DNA of 64,000 nt, taken from positions 33,596,159 to 33,660,158 of the forward strand of contig CAIIXF020000003.1 in NCBI GenBank assembly GCA_903813345.2, in the 5' to 3' direction. The position numbers were made by a program, and so were the translations under genes. This document shows, piece after piece, positions 1-11,500 of the stretch. The first letter of the stretch is position 1. Each line of letters opens with the position of its first letter. The notes below the pieces were generated by a model, which worked only from the letters and a program-made list of their open reading frames with translations, was not told the origin of the DNA and ran no database searches. Origin of the DNA: Owenia fusiformis. Lineage: Eukaryota > Annelida > Polychaeta > Sabellida > Oweniidae.

Positions 1-146
1 TTGATGAAGCACCTGAAGCTGATGAAGCAAGTCAAGAGAACAAAAATGGAGGCTTGCTTTATGTGGTGGAAGCCAGGTGTGGCTCACTGCCCTGCCCTAA
101 TTATCAAGACAATATGGAGCTTACATGTGCTGTTTGTACAAAGTAA
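1..146 (+). CDS. Partial last exon of an unidentified cysteine-rich protein
   Basis: An open frame runs from base 3 to a TAA at 144-146 and enters from outside the window. It encodes an acidic stretch (DEAPEADEASQEN) followed by GGLLYVVEARCGSLPCPNY and a C-terminal ELTCAVCTK. The four cysteines are spaced Cx4C-x10-Cx2C, which looks like a small zinc-binding module at the extreme C terminus. I do not recognise the family. The coding nature is supported by two downstream tandem copies (163-284 and 301-421) that differ at several bases yet keep the same peptide and stop. The gene lies antisense to FANCA, whose remaining exons should lie on this side, so one gene may be nested in the other. Confidence 0.55.
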   Translation, partial: DEAPEADEASQENKNGGLLYVVEARCGSLPCPNYQDNMELTCAVCTK

Positions 147-162
147 TCATTTATAACTGTAG

Positions 163-284
163 ATGAGCAAAAAATAAACGAAGATGGAGGCCTGTTGTAT
201 GTGGTGGAAGCCAAGTGTGGCGCACTGCCCTGCCCTAATTATCAAAACAATATGGAACTACAATGTGCTGTTTGTACAAAGTAA
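163..284 (+). CDS. Second tandem copy of the cysteine-rich last exon
   Basis: This copy begins right after an AG at 161-162 (ctgtag). From base 163, in the phase that starts with two bases, it reads EQKINEDGG and then the same LLYVVEAKCGALPCPNY...CAVCTK module to a TAA at 282-284. The frame is open from the candidate splice acceptor, so it could act as an alternative last exon. If it is not spliced in, it is 3' UTR sequence of the first copy. Differences from copy 1 include Arg to Lys and Ser to Ala. Confidence 0.4.
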
Positions 285-300
285 TCATTTATAACTGTAG

Positions 301-421
301 ATGAGCAAAAATAAATGAAGATGGAGGCCTGTTGTATGTGGTGGAAGCCAAATGTGGCTTACTGCCCTGCCCTAATTATCAAAACAATATGGAACTAACA
401 TGTGCTGTTTGTACAAAGTAA
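301..421 (+). pseudogene. Third tandem copy of the cysteine-rich last exon, acceptor-side frame broken
   Basis: The module GGLLYVVEAKCGLLPCPNY...ELTCAVCTK and its stop (419-421) are intact. Next to the candidate acceptor (AG 299-300) one A is missing relative to copy 2, so reading in from the acceptor in the copy-2 phase meets a TAA after four residues. The repeat period is about 138 bp. Confidence 0.4.
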
Positions 422-733
422 TCCATTTGAACAACAGAAGTATAAATGAAAGGTTCAAAATCATGTCTAAAAATGGCCACCATAGATATATTGACTATTG
501 CCAAAAGATAAATGTGCCATTCACTCTTATATGCATTTACGAGTTTTAACAAAAAATGCAAAATGAAAATGGTCTCTATTTTTCAAAATAACTGAATTAT
601 TCAACAAACTGTGACAATGTCTCACGCTTCAAAGTTCTTGCATATAAAATACATCTATTAGCAAAGTATTTTCCATTTAAGGTAAAAATTAAAAATGACC
701 TCTTATAAGTTTTTATTAATATGTCAGGACTTA

Positions 734-870
734 TTGGTGGGGACATAAACATAATAATACTTCTCATATTCTGCACTTATCTTTGAATTGGAAAAATACC
801 AAATATTTAATCACATTTTTCATATTACATTAAAACAAGAACACAAATGTGTACAATATGTCCCCACCAA
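734..870. repeat. Short inverted-repeat element (MITE-like)
   Basis: The word ttggtggggacata at 734-747 is repeated inverted at 857-870, enclosing A+T-rich sequence. No coding capacity is seen and the target duplication is not clear. Confidence 0.5.
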
Positions 871-889
871 TGGGTGATCCCGTCAAATG

Positions 890-2179
890 GATATCCTGAA
901 AATGAGTAGACAAGACTTTACTGTTACAATTTTGGGACGAAAAATGCAAAATGGCCACCTTAAAATTTACCCAGAATGCCAAAAAATAGTCAGCTCTAGA
1001 TTTTCATACTAAGAACCAACCCTTAAAATTTGAAATTGATTCGTCAAACAGTAAACCAGAAAACGCGTAAACAAGATTCTACAGACAAGATTTTAAGACG
1101 GAAATATCCAAAATGGCTGCCTTGACATTTGCCCAGAATGCCAAAAACTAATCAGTTCTAGATTTTCATACCAAGAATCATCCCTCAAAATTTGAAATTG
1201 ATCTACCAAACGGTTCACCTGAAAACCCGTAGACAAGACTTTACAGACAAGATTTTAGGATGGAAAATCCAAAATGGCTGCCTTGACATTTATCCAGAAT
1301 GCCAAAAAACTAATCAGTTCTAGATTTTAATACAAGGAATCATCCCTGAAAATTTGAAATTGATCTACCAAACGGTTCACCTGAAAATGTGCAGACAAGA
1401 CTTGACAGACATGATTTTAGGACAGAAAATCCAAAATGGCTGCCTTGACATTTCCCAGAATGCCAAAAAACTAATCAGATCTAGATTTTTATACTAAGAA
1501 TCATACCTGAAAATTTGAAATTGATCTACCAAACGGTTTACCTGAAAACGCGTAGACAAGACTTTACAGACAAGATCTTAGGATGGAAAAATCCAAAATG
1601 GCCGACAATAAAAAAGTGATTATGAGTTTTTGCTGATTTCTTTTTACAAAATTATCACATATAACTACTGTTAACAATAACGTAGGCTTTTACAACAAAG
1701 TACACCTGGAATTATTTATAAAGCTACTAAATAGTTAAAGTATGAAAACTCAAAAACACCATTCAATATGATACAAAGTATTATCGCGCGCTAACTTTTC
1801 TTAAGACATTCAAAATGGCTGCCATGACTAAGCTAACAGGTCCAAAAGCTATAATCAGATGTAGAATGAAGTGAGCTGAACAAGATATTAAAGTTTTAAA
1901 AGCAACCGTGAAGCCGTTTTTCTTAAAGTTTGCAGACAAGGATTTTAGCATTTGACTTCAAAATGGCCGACAGGAAGTAGGTATCGAGCTAAAAAAATTT
2001 CGTCCACATCTTTATGCACTCATAAGTTATCCCTGAAAATTTGAAGGTGATATCTGTAGCGGTTTTGGAGAAAACTCCCGGATGTACGTAACGTACGTAA
2101 TGACGGACGGACAGACGGATGGACAGACAGACGCGCCTAGGCCGACAATATGGCCCCACACTATGTGGTAGGGACATAA
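890..2179. repeat. About 160-bp tandem repeat block ending in a GACGGACGG run
   Basis: Units containing 'caaaatggctgcc', 'agaatgccaaaa', 'attctagattttcata' and 'agacaagactttacagac' recur at about 160-bp steps between 890 and 1600, and more degenerately to about 1990. The block ends in a purine-rich GACGGACGGACAGACGG-type run at 2101-2135. No gene is seen. A second block of the same general design (AATGGC..CCATTTTG units, then a gacgga run) lies at 51.2-52.3 kb. Confidence 0.7.
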
Positions 2180-2465
2180 TAAAACCAAATGAATTTAATT
2201 AAAATTAAGTGAATTAAACAAACAAATGCACAGACACAATGTAAACTGTGAAATATTTAGATACATGTATGTTCAAACTTTTTTAAAATGATTCAAAATG
2301 CTTTTGATATAATTTTAATTTTTGTAATCTCTATTCATGCTCTACAAACTGATTGTTTATTGTGAATATTTTGTAAGGGACGGCATCATTACTAGCCTCT
2401 GTACTTGCCTCTATTTTTGCCCAACCCACAGCACTAGAACTGAATAAAGGTTATTAAAAGTTCAC

Positions 2466-2597
2466 CAACCTCTAATGTTTTTGCATCTATTGGAGTTGGT
2501 TTATCAATTGATATATAGGTGTCTCCACTAGGTGCATTTATAGATGGCAGCACAAGCTCTATTTTTCTTGCCAATACTGACATCTGGCTATTCGTGT
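2466..2597 (-). CDS. FANCA: FANCA, last exon visible in the window
   Basis: The exon begins after a tttttag acceptor and encodes [20 protein letters not shown] followed by [13 protein letters not shown], matching the vertebrate segment SKIQLSINTPR. The preferred donor is GTTG|GTGAAC at 2465. Reading straight through instead gives a short tail (ELLITFIQF) and a stop at about 2434, so a premature end here cannot be excluded. No convincing further FANCA exon is visible down to base 1. Confidence 0.7.
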
Positions 2598-5500
2598 CTA
2601 AAAAATAAAAATAAAAGATAATTTTTCTGCACATGTACAAAGCAAGAAAAGATGAAATGAAAACTGCATGATCGGTACTAATTGAAACTAAAATTATTTG
2701 ACGCCTCCTGTTTGCTTATGCTACATGTATCTTGACATCTTAGGGGTGGCTTCAAAATATCAACGTCTGATAGAAGTTGAACAACATCCCATGAATTTGT
2801 CTGTTTAGACTGACCTTTACTTTGTGCCACTAGGTGGAGCAACTCTGCAAGAGTAGTTTCCAACTGTTGGATAGGTGTCTCTAGTAGTTCTTCCATTGAC
2901 TCATCTGCTTCATCAGAAAACACACCTGTAATAAAAGTACATTAAGACCTGTCGAAGTGGAACAACTTTGGTTCCTCAAAATAGAGTTTCACTTGGGAGG
3001 TGTCTTACTTCCAAAGGTTCATTTTACTTTAAGCATGGGGAGTACAGGGTGATCAATAAATAAGGTAAATTAGTATCTGGGATTTCTTCAGATTTTACCC
3101 AATCCTCATAAAACCTGCACAGAATAATGTTCAAACATTATTGAATTGATATATTAAGTTACAGATCAAAGTGATGTGATTGGTTGAAGTTATGGTTGCC
3201 ATAGCAACAGAAAGCATGAAGACCCGGGGCAACTATCAAAAACTAAATTTTCAGTCGAAGCACTTTTGAAAATATATTTCAAATCACAATTGAAATGGCA
3301 TATCATATTCTTATTTTATACTTCATAACTACTCTACTTAATGTCCTTTGTTTTTAACATATACTGTAGTTCATGTCTTCTACTCCAGTCTTTGAACACC
3401 TTTTTAAACCCATTTTCATATAGCCTGCACATTTTCAAGATAGCTGACTTCAGGTCTTCCCATGAGAAACTTCATCAACTCCCTCTTCAGCTCACCATGA
3501 AGGTAAAATCATAAGGGGACAAGTCAGGAGAGTATAGAACATGACCTAACAGAGGAAAACCCAGTGCTTCAATGGTTTGTAACGTGAGAATAGCATTGTG
3601 AGATGGAGCATTATCCCAGTGCAATGTGAAATGTTTTGTGGGCCTCTTTCTCTTTGCTCTCATCAAATCTCTTCTGTGGGTATTGTTTTTCATCATTGAC
3701 CTGTGTCATAGACTTTCTTTGATCACATCAGTTTTCATTATATATTTATCTTTTCCATGACATGAAACATCAAATTTGCAAGAAAATATGTAACAATGAA
3801 AACAAAGTATTATAGAAATAACTAGACTTTGGAAATTGAACGAAGTTCAATTTCAGACTCCAGATCTAGACTTTTTTAAGCCCAGTCATCTAAAATAAGC
3901 CGAGTCATCCAGAATAAGCTGAGTCATCCAGAATAAGATGGATGGATAAAATAGGAAGGTAGATTAGGATAGAATGGGAAGGAACGATAGGATAGAATAA
4001 GAAAGAAGGATAGGATAGAACAGAATAGGAAGAAAGGATATGATAGGGGAGGATAGGAAGGATAGGAAGGAAAGGATACGAAGGAAGGGTAGATAGGAAT
4101 GATAGGATAGGATAGGATCAGATAGGAAGGATGAATGAATTTTTCAATATTTTCATCTCTACTCTTGACTTTCTATCAGGATACCATCAGATCGATTTTC
4201 TAAAATTTCAAAACGCCATAACTTCCGAACCGGAAGTCGGATCGAAATTTGATTTAAAGATTCGGATTCCTGACAAAATTCTACCCCTAATTCATAACTC
4301 ATACGTTAAATTTGGCAAATTTTTATTTTGACCTACTTTTCGGACACGCCATAACTTCGGAACCGGAAGTCGGACCGAAATTTGATTTGCAGATTCGGAT
4401 TTCTGAGACAATTCTACCTTTAATTCATAACTCATATGTTAAATTTGGATAACTTTTTATTTTGACCTACTTTTCGGACACCATATCTCTAAAGTGGGTC
4501 AAAATACTCTCTGACGGCAAAAGGCTAACACTATGAGCACACTCTTGGCTACATGTATACACAATTTCGAAGAATATAATTAAAGTGTAGTGTCAGAATC
4601 GCAAAAATAAGGAAAAACTTTGAATTTGACCTAGATTTTGACCTAGCCAATTTTGTGTCCGAATTTTGCAGCTATGTGGCTTTTGAGGTCCCCTTCTTTT
4701 AAAGGCATTCATTATATTAAGCTGAACTCAGTCTATATTTCGTATTTTTCACTTTAAAAAAATCTTTTTTCCCATTGACTTAACATTGGCACCAAATTTA
4801 GCGATTTTGGAGCTTTCAAAACGCCATAACTTCCGAACAAGGAGTCGGATCGAAATTTTGTTTGCAGATTCGGATTCCTGACAAAATTCTACTTCTAATT
4901 CATAACTCATATCTTGAATTTGGAGAACTTTTGTTTTGACCTACTTTCTGGACGCCATATTTCAAAATCCGTAAGAGTAATCAAAAAAATACGGGGACAC
5001 TTATGAAAGGGCTTTTTCTAAGCTACATGATGAAATAAAGACGAAGACGTTTTGATAAATAACGACGAAGATAATTGATAGAATGTTGAAAATGTAAGAT
5101 TTGACCTAGTTCTTGACCTTTGACCTAGATAAAAAATTGACCCAATTTCTGAGAAACTAGATACTGGACCTGAATTGACCATATACAGGTCTTGACTGAA
5201 TGTCTTCTAGTTATTGAGAAAACTTGTTAAGAAAAATAACTAGATTTTGGAAATTGAACGAGTTCAATTTCAGACTCCAGATCTAGACTTTTTTTTAGCC
5301 GAGTCATCCAGAATAAGCCAAGTCATCCAAAATAAGCTAAGTCATCCAGCAAAAGATGGATGGATGAAAAAGGAAGGAAGGATAGGATAGAATAGGAAGG
5401 AACGATAGGATAGAATAGGAAAGAAGGATAGAATAGAATAGGAAGAAGGGATAGAATAGGAAGGATAGGAAGGAGAGGATACGAAGCAAGGGTAGATAGG

Positions 5501-8500
5501 AAGGATAGGATAGGATCAGAAAGGAAGGATGGATGCATTTTTCAATATTTTCTTCTCTACTCTTGACTTTCTATCAGGATACCATCAGATCTATTTTTCT
5601 TGAAATTTCAAAACGCCATAACTTCCGAACCGGAAGTCGGATCGAAATTTGATTTGCAGATTCGGATTCCTGACAAATTTCCCCCTAATTCATAACTCAT
5701 ACGTTAAATTTGGCGAATTTTTATTTTGACCTACTTTTCGGACACGCCATTACTTCGGAACCGGAAGTCGAATCGAAATTTGGTTTGCAGATTCGGATTC
5801 CTGACAAAATTCTACCCCTAATTCATAACTCATACGTTAAATTTGGCGAATTTTTATTTTGACCTACTTTTCGGACACGCCATTACTTCGGAACCGGAAG
5901 TCGAATCGAAATTTGGTTTGCAGATTCGGATTCCTGAGAAAATTCTATACTTAATTCATAACTCAAACGTCAAATTTTGAGAACTTTTTATTTTGACCTA
6001 CTTTTCGGACACCATATCTCAAAAGTGGGGCAAAATACTTTCTGACGGCAAAAGGCTAACACTATAAGCACACTCTTGGCTACATGTATACAAAATTTCG
6101 AAAAATATAATTAAAGTGTAGTGTCAGAATCGCAAAAATAAGGAAAAACTTTGAATTTGACCTAGATTTTGACCTAGGCATTTTGGTGTCCAAATTTTAA
6201 AGCTAGATGGCTTTTGAGATCCCATTCTTTTAAAAGCTTTCATTATATTTAGCTGAACTCAGTCTATATTTCGTATTTTTCACTTCAATAAAATCTTTTT
6301 TCCCATTGACTTAACATGGGCTCCAAATTTAGCGATTTTTGAGCTTTCAAAACGCCATAACTTCAGAACCGGAAGTCTGATCCAAATTTTGTTTTCAGAT
6401 TTGGAATCCTGAGAAGATTTCCTATAAGACTAATATCCTGGACATTTGATTCGGAGAACTTTTGTTTGGACCTCGTTTTCGGACACTGATATCTCGAAAT
6501 CGGTTTGAGATATCAAAAAACTAAATCGACCCTAGCTTTCCTACTTTTTTATAAGGAACACAATGAAAAAAACCCAGATCGAAAATATTGAAGGACGACC
6601 GAGAAAATCGAAAAAAGTGACAAAGTACTGGATTTGACCTAGTTCTCGACCTTTGACCTAGATAAAAATTTGACCCAATTTCCGAGGAACTAGATTCTGA
6701 ACCTAAATTGACCAAATGACTGACTTTACTGAAAACCTTACGGTTATTGAGAAAACTTGCTCGGAATAATAATAATAAGAAGAAGAAGAAGAAAAAGAAT
6801 AATAAGAAAACTGACGAAAACAACAGACTCCAGATTTCATCTGGAGTCTAATAATAAAGAAGAAGAAGAATGACGAAAGTAATAGACTCCAGATTACATC
6901 TGGAGTCTAATAAATGCTGGCATCCACATTTATTTCTTTTCAGTTTGAAAAAGATATGCTATTATTTTTTGTTCAAATTGGATGCAATAAAATTGCCCCA
7001 GGTACCACCGACTCCAGTTGCCATGGTAACTATAATATTAACCAATCATATGGCAGAAGTTGTATATTCAAATATTTTAATTTAGAAATGTACAAAGTAT
7101 ATTCTGACCAAATTTCAGGATGTTTGGACCAATATTTACAAAATACCAGATACTTTTACCTTATTTATTGATCACCCTGTAAGTCCATTTTATTCTGTAG
7201 CCTATATTAGCCTTTTATATAGAGAATATTAGAGAGGGGGGAGGTGACTTACTACTCTTGACTTTAAATTAACAGGAAACAGAAATAGTAACAGGAGATT
7301 GAGGCCCTTCACGTGTTCCTCTTCCAGGTTTTACTGTATAACAGTTTTGCTACTAAGTCCATTCATCCTTGCCCTTATATTAAAAGTGAATGTATACATC
7401 CAAAGCCACAGAAGAAGAAAAATGGAATTTTACCTTGAAATAATTTTTCTGCTTCTTTTTGACACCCCTCTTTATATTTATTGTACATGTTTTGTGGAAC
7501 TTTGTCAATTTTTTGGAGTTCATCTATCAGCCTCATTCTGGGGTCTGCGATATCAGGAAGTGGGCGGGGCTTCATTAAGATTGGCAGAAATTTTCCGACA
7601 AAAAATGGCTTACGGAATATGCTAAAAATGAAATACATGTACAACCTATAATATAAAGTCAATGCATGTATATGTTTATTCAATGTGACCGGTTAAGGGG
7701 TGCTAGTTTTCATAAGCAAGACACATAGATTACTCAGATTACTAGCAAGATGGTAAAAAACTAATTAACTCAAGAATTATGAACATTGAGGCACAATGGA
7801 ATGTTTTTTGGTCTTAAATGTACTTTTATATGTGTACTACAGTATTAAGATACCAGGAATGTCATTCAACATTATCAAGCATCCAATCATAATATCCCCA
7901 GGGCGTAATATACCAGTCATCAGGACCTCATGATTGAATTTGCCCTCAAGGTCTGCTACTTTTAAATATAACATGCATTTGGGAAGAGTAATACCTTGTC
8001 TAGATAGAAGAATAAATTGGAGAGATTTCTCATCCTTATGTGAGACTGTTGAAAATTTGGCTTACTGTATTTTGATCTGACCTGAATTCCACATGGGGTG
8101 ACTCACCTTGCTTCAAGCAGAGTTGTGGGAATTTTACTGGATTTTTCAAACATTGCAATAGCTGTCTCGACATCACTGTTGATCTGGTCACCCTGTAATA
8201 CAAATATGTTTTCTAAATGGTCCTACAAAAGGTAGAAGGACTCAAGATGAATTGGGTAAATTTTGTATAGACTTTTTTCTTTCTCATGACTTCTTTCTAA
8301 AAATCTTTCCAATCTTTTCAGTCTTTGTTTTAAAATCCTAATATTTTCTCAAGGCTACGATATCGGTTACTTTTCTAGGTAATTGTTGTAAATAGAATGA
8401 CAATTTAAAACGAGAAGGTCAGGTATACTACACATGACATACCTGAATTCCCCCTGATGTTGCTGGGTTCCCAGAATAGATGCTCATTTCTTCAATAGGC

Positions 8501-11500
8501 TCCTAAAACATATTGATGTTTGTGATAAGTCCATTCCAAGAATTGTGAATTGCCAAATTTGTCACTGCATAAAACTGGGAAATAAGAAATATTTGATCAA
8601 ACATGGGCTACCTTTAGATCGGCTAGTCTTGTCTTGGCCAGGGTTACATAGTCTGAATACACTGCTCGACATTTATCTGGGACATATGGTCCTGATAAAA
8701 TATGGGCCTAAAATATAAACCATGTTTTAAGAGAAACATAAAGATAGGCAAGAAACAAATTTATGACACTGTGATGTTTCTGGGACATTTTTGTGTCATA
8801 TATATTTCTGTTGTATTACAGTGTCAAATTCATTGGCCAGTTTATTAGGGAGGTAAGTGCCATATGTTTTGGTACGTGAACAAGCTAAATTATGGGCATC
8901 TATGGATAAGGTCTCCCATTAATCTAGTAGTACATGTTTTTACCATTGACTATACAATTAAAATCAGATGAAAAAATTTGCAGCTAATGTCCTTGTAAAA
9001 ACCAGGAGTGTCGCTTTCCATTGACATACTTTACACTAGATAGAGGAAACTTGATTGTTGCATGAATTCAAAGGACATGGCATATTTATATGTTACTATT
9101 GAATATCTACTAGTAGGCTCTTGTATTACCAAAACCACCTATAATCGATGTCAAAATGACCTGCAATTGGAGTTCTTCCATAAGGTTGTTCTGCCAAACA
9201 AAAAAGCGTCTCATCAAATGACTCAATGAATGGAACTTGTTTCTGGTAGGCCAGTCTTAAATCTCAGCCTTTGGCAAACAAAAACATGATCTTAAAGTCA
9301 CTAACAAAGCCATGGCTTGAAAACCTTCAACAAAAGGGATTATATTCTCTGAACTTACCTTAAGGTGATCTACAGGTTCAAATGGGACAATATCAGATAA
9401 GAATCTCATCAAAAAAGTAAAGGATTTTCTGTTGTTTGCAGGTGTCTTGTTGGCATCACCGAATGTTTCCTATAAGGTCATAAATGTCAATGTCAAAGTA
9501 TATCTGGGCTCATATGAAAGTAATAATGGTAAATGAGATGACAGACAATCTAAGTAATCATGAGGATTAATATCATAATAATTTACCCAGTTTTTCTTAA
9601 CTCTATGCAGAGTGATGAGAATTTTACCGCAAAGGAATTCATTAATTGATGATGGGGACACAAAGCTTTGAACTGAAATTACTCTAACCTTTGAATCCAA
9701 TCCACAGAAAAAATGTTTTAAAGTGTGGAAAAAGTTAAAGAAATAGAAAAGCAAAAATTGAGAAATTTAAATTAGAGTTGAACATTGTGTGATGTGTTTT
9801 GAATCTAATTAGAACATATAACTTACATATGACATGCTCCAAGTAAATGGGACATTTAATTTAATGCCACCTACCTTAAACCATTGAGAATAAGACTGGA
9901 ATAAATGAGGGCCTTCCATAGAGGCTTGTCTTGCTAGAAGTAAGGCAATTATGATACTGTCCAATTCACAATCTACCAGAGCCTTGCTTATCAACTTGCT
10001 TGCTAAATCTGTAAAAGGTTTAACATAAAACACATTAGAAGTAAGGCAATTATGATACTGTCCAATTCACAGTCTACCAGAGCCTTGCTTATCAACTTGC
10101 TTGCTAAATCTGTAAAAGGTTTAACATAAAACACATTAGAAGTAAGGCAATTATGATACTGTCCAATTCACAGTCTACCAGAGCCTTGCTTATCAACTTG
10201 CTTGCTAAATCTGTAAAAGGTTTAACATAAAACACATTTCAATTATTATTTCAAAAGGTAAATACATGTATTCACTTTCTGCACAAGCAATCTTTCCAAA
10301 ATGTGATACTTACAGAAAAGAAGGGAAGAAAAATGTCTATTGAAGGTGCAAGTCACAGATTATTAAGAATGAAAAACCATTTGGGTTAATACTAGATCAA
10401 AATGACAAATTAGTTCTCCTTTAATGAAACATGTCTTGCCTTTAATATTTTGTGGTGCATCAGGTAAAGAAACATTACTTGCCTTTAATATGTTGTGGTG
10501 CATCAGGTAATGAAACATTACTTGCCTTTAATATGTTGTGGCGCATCAGGTAATGAAACATTACTTGCCTTCAATATGTTGTGGTGCATCAGGTAATGAA
10601 ACATTACTTGTCTTTAATATGTTGTGGTGCATCAAGTAATGAAACATTACTTGCCTTTAATATGTTGTGGTGCACCATGTGAAGAAACATTACTGAAACA
10701 TTACTTGCCTTTAATATTTTGTGGTGCATCAGGTAAAGAAACATTACTTGCCTTTAATATGTTGTGGTGCACCAGGTAATGAAACATTACTTGCCTTAAA
10801 TATTGTGGTGCATCAGGTCATGAAACATTACTTGCCTTTAATATGTTGTGGTGCATCAGGTAAAGAAACTGAAAGGGTCGCAATGAAAGTGAGCACAGCT
10901 TGCCAATTGACTTCTTGTTCTTCCAATAGATGGCGCACAAAATCCAGAATCTCAAAAGTTTCAAATGGTAGCAGCAGCTAAAGATGTAAGACAACAATCA
11001 TTAAATTATATGTAAAATGTTAGGATCTGTCATAATGAATAACTACGATGATAAAATAAGATGAAAAGAACAAAGTCAGAAAGTAATATGATTTCCATCA
11101 TAACTTTTAGAGGAGAATATACTTAGGAAGCCACTTGTATTAAGACTTCTTTACTCTGTCTTAAGGACAGAGATTTGGTAATTCTAGTTTAAATTTCAGG
11201 GTTAAATTTTAACATGACAATTTTATTTAGTATTAATATCCATGATACTTACCTGTTGGTAAACATGTGTTATAAAGGGATGGCTTTTTGCATAAGTCCA
11301 TTGGCTCTGGAGTTCTAGGGCTTGACTCACTGGAAATACATGACTAATTATATTATATTATATTATTTCATACATGTACTATTATATCCCATTATATTGA
11401 ATTTTCTTCCTTATATGGGCATTAACTAAAATGGCCTCAAAAAGGCATTATAAATTAATTTAGCACCCTTGACACTTGTAGCATTGAAAAGAGGACTGTA

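Larger units (their letters stand above)
3045..7179. mobile_element. Mariner-type transposon with TA duplication, split by a tandem array
   Basis: The ends are inverted repeats starting cagggtgatcaataaataag (left from 3045, right to 7179), each next to a TA (3043-3044 and 7180-7181). The similarity continues inside for tens of bases (agtatctgg). A transposase remnant lies on the minus strand near the left end. The middle (about 3825-6910) is an unrelated tandem-repeat block, which makes the element 4.1 kb instead of the usual 1.2-1.5 kb. It sits in a FANCA intron. Confidence 0.75.

Noticed and set aside
6521-6823. 100-codon minus-strand frame with an F/L run.
   Set aside because: It is produced by the AAG/AAT microsatellite and the surrounding tandem units.
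9162-9191. Possible 10-codon FANCA exon (minus strand, [10 protein letters not shown]) between tttggcag and gtcatt.
   Set aside because: The neighbouring exons join directly in phase 0 (DHLK to AHILSG), as in vertebrate FANCA. The donor is poor and the insertion has no counterpart.
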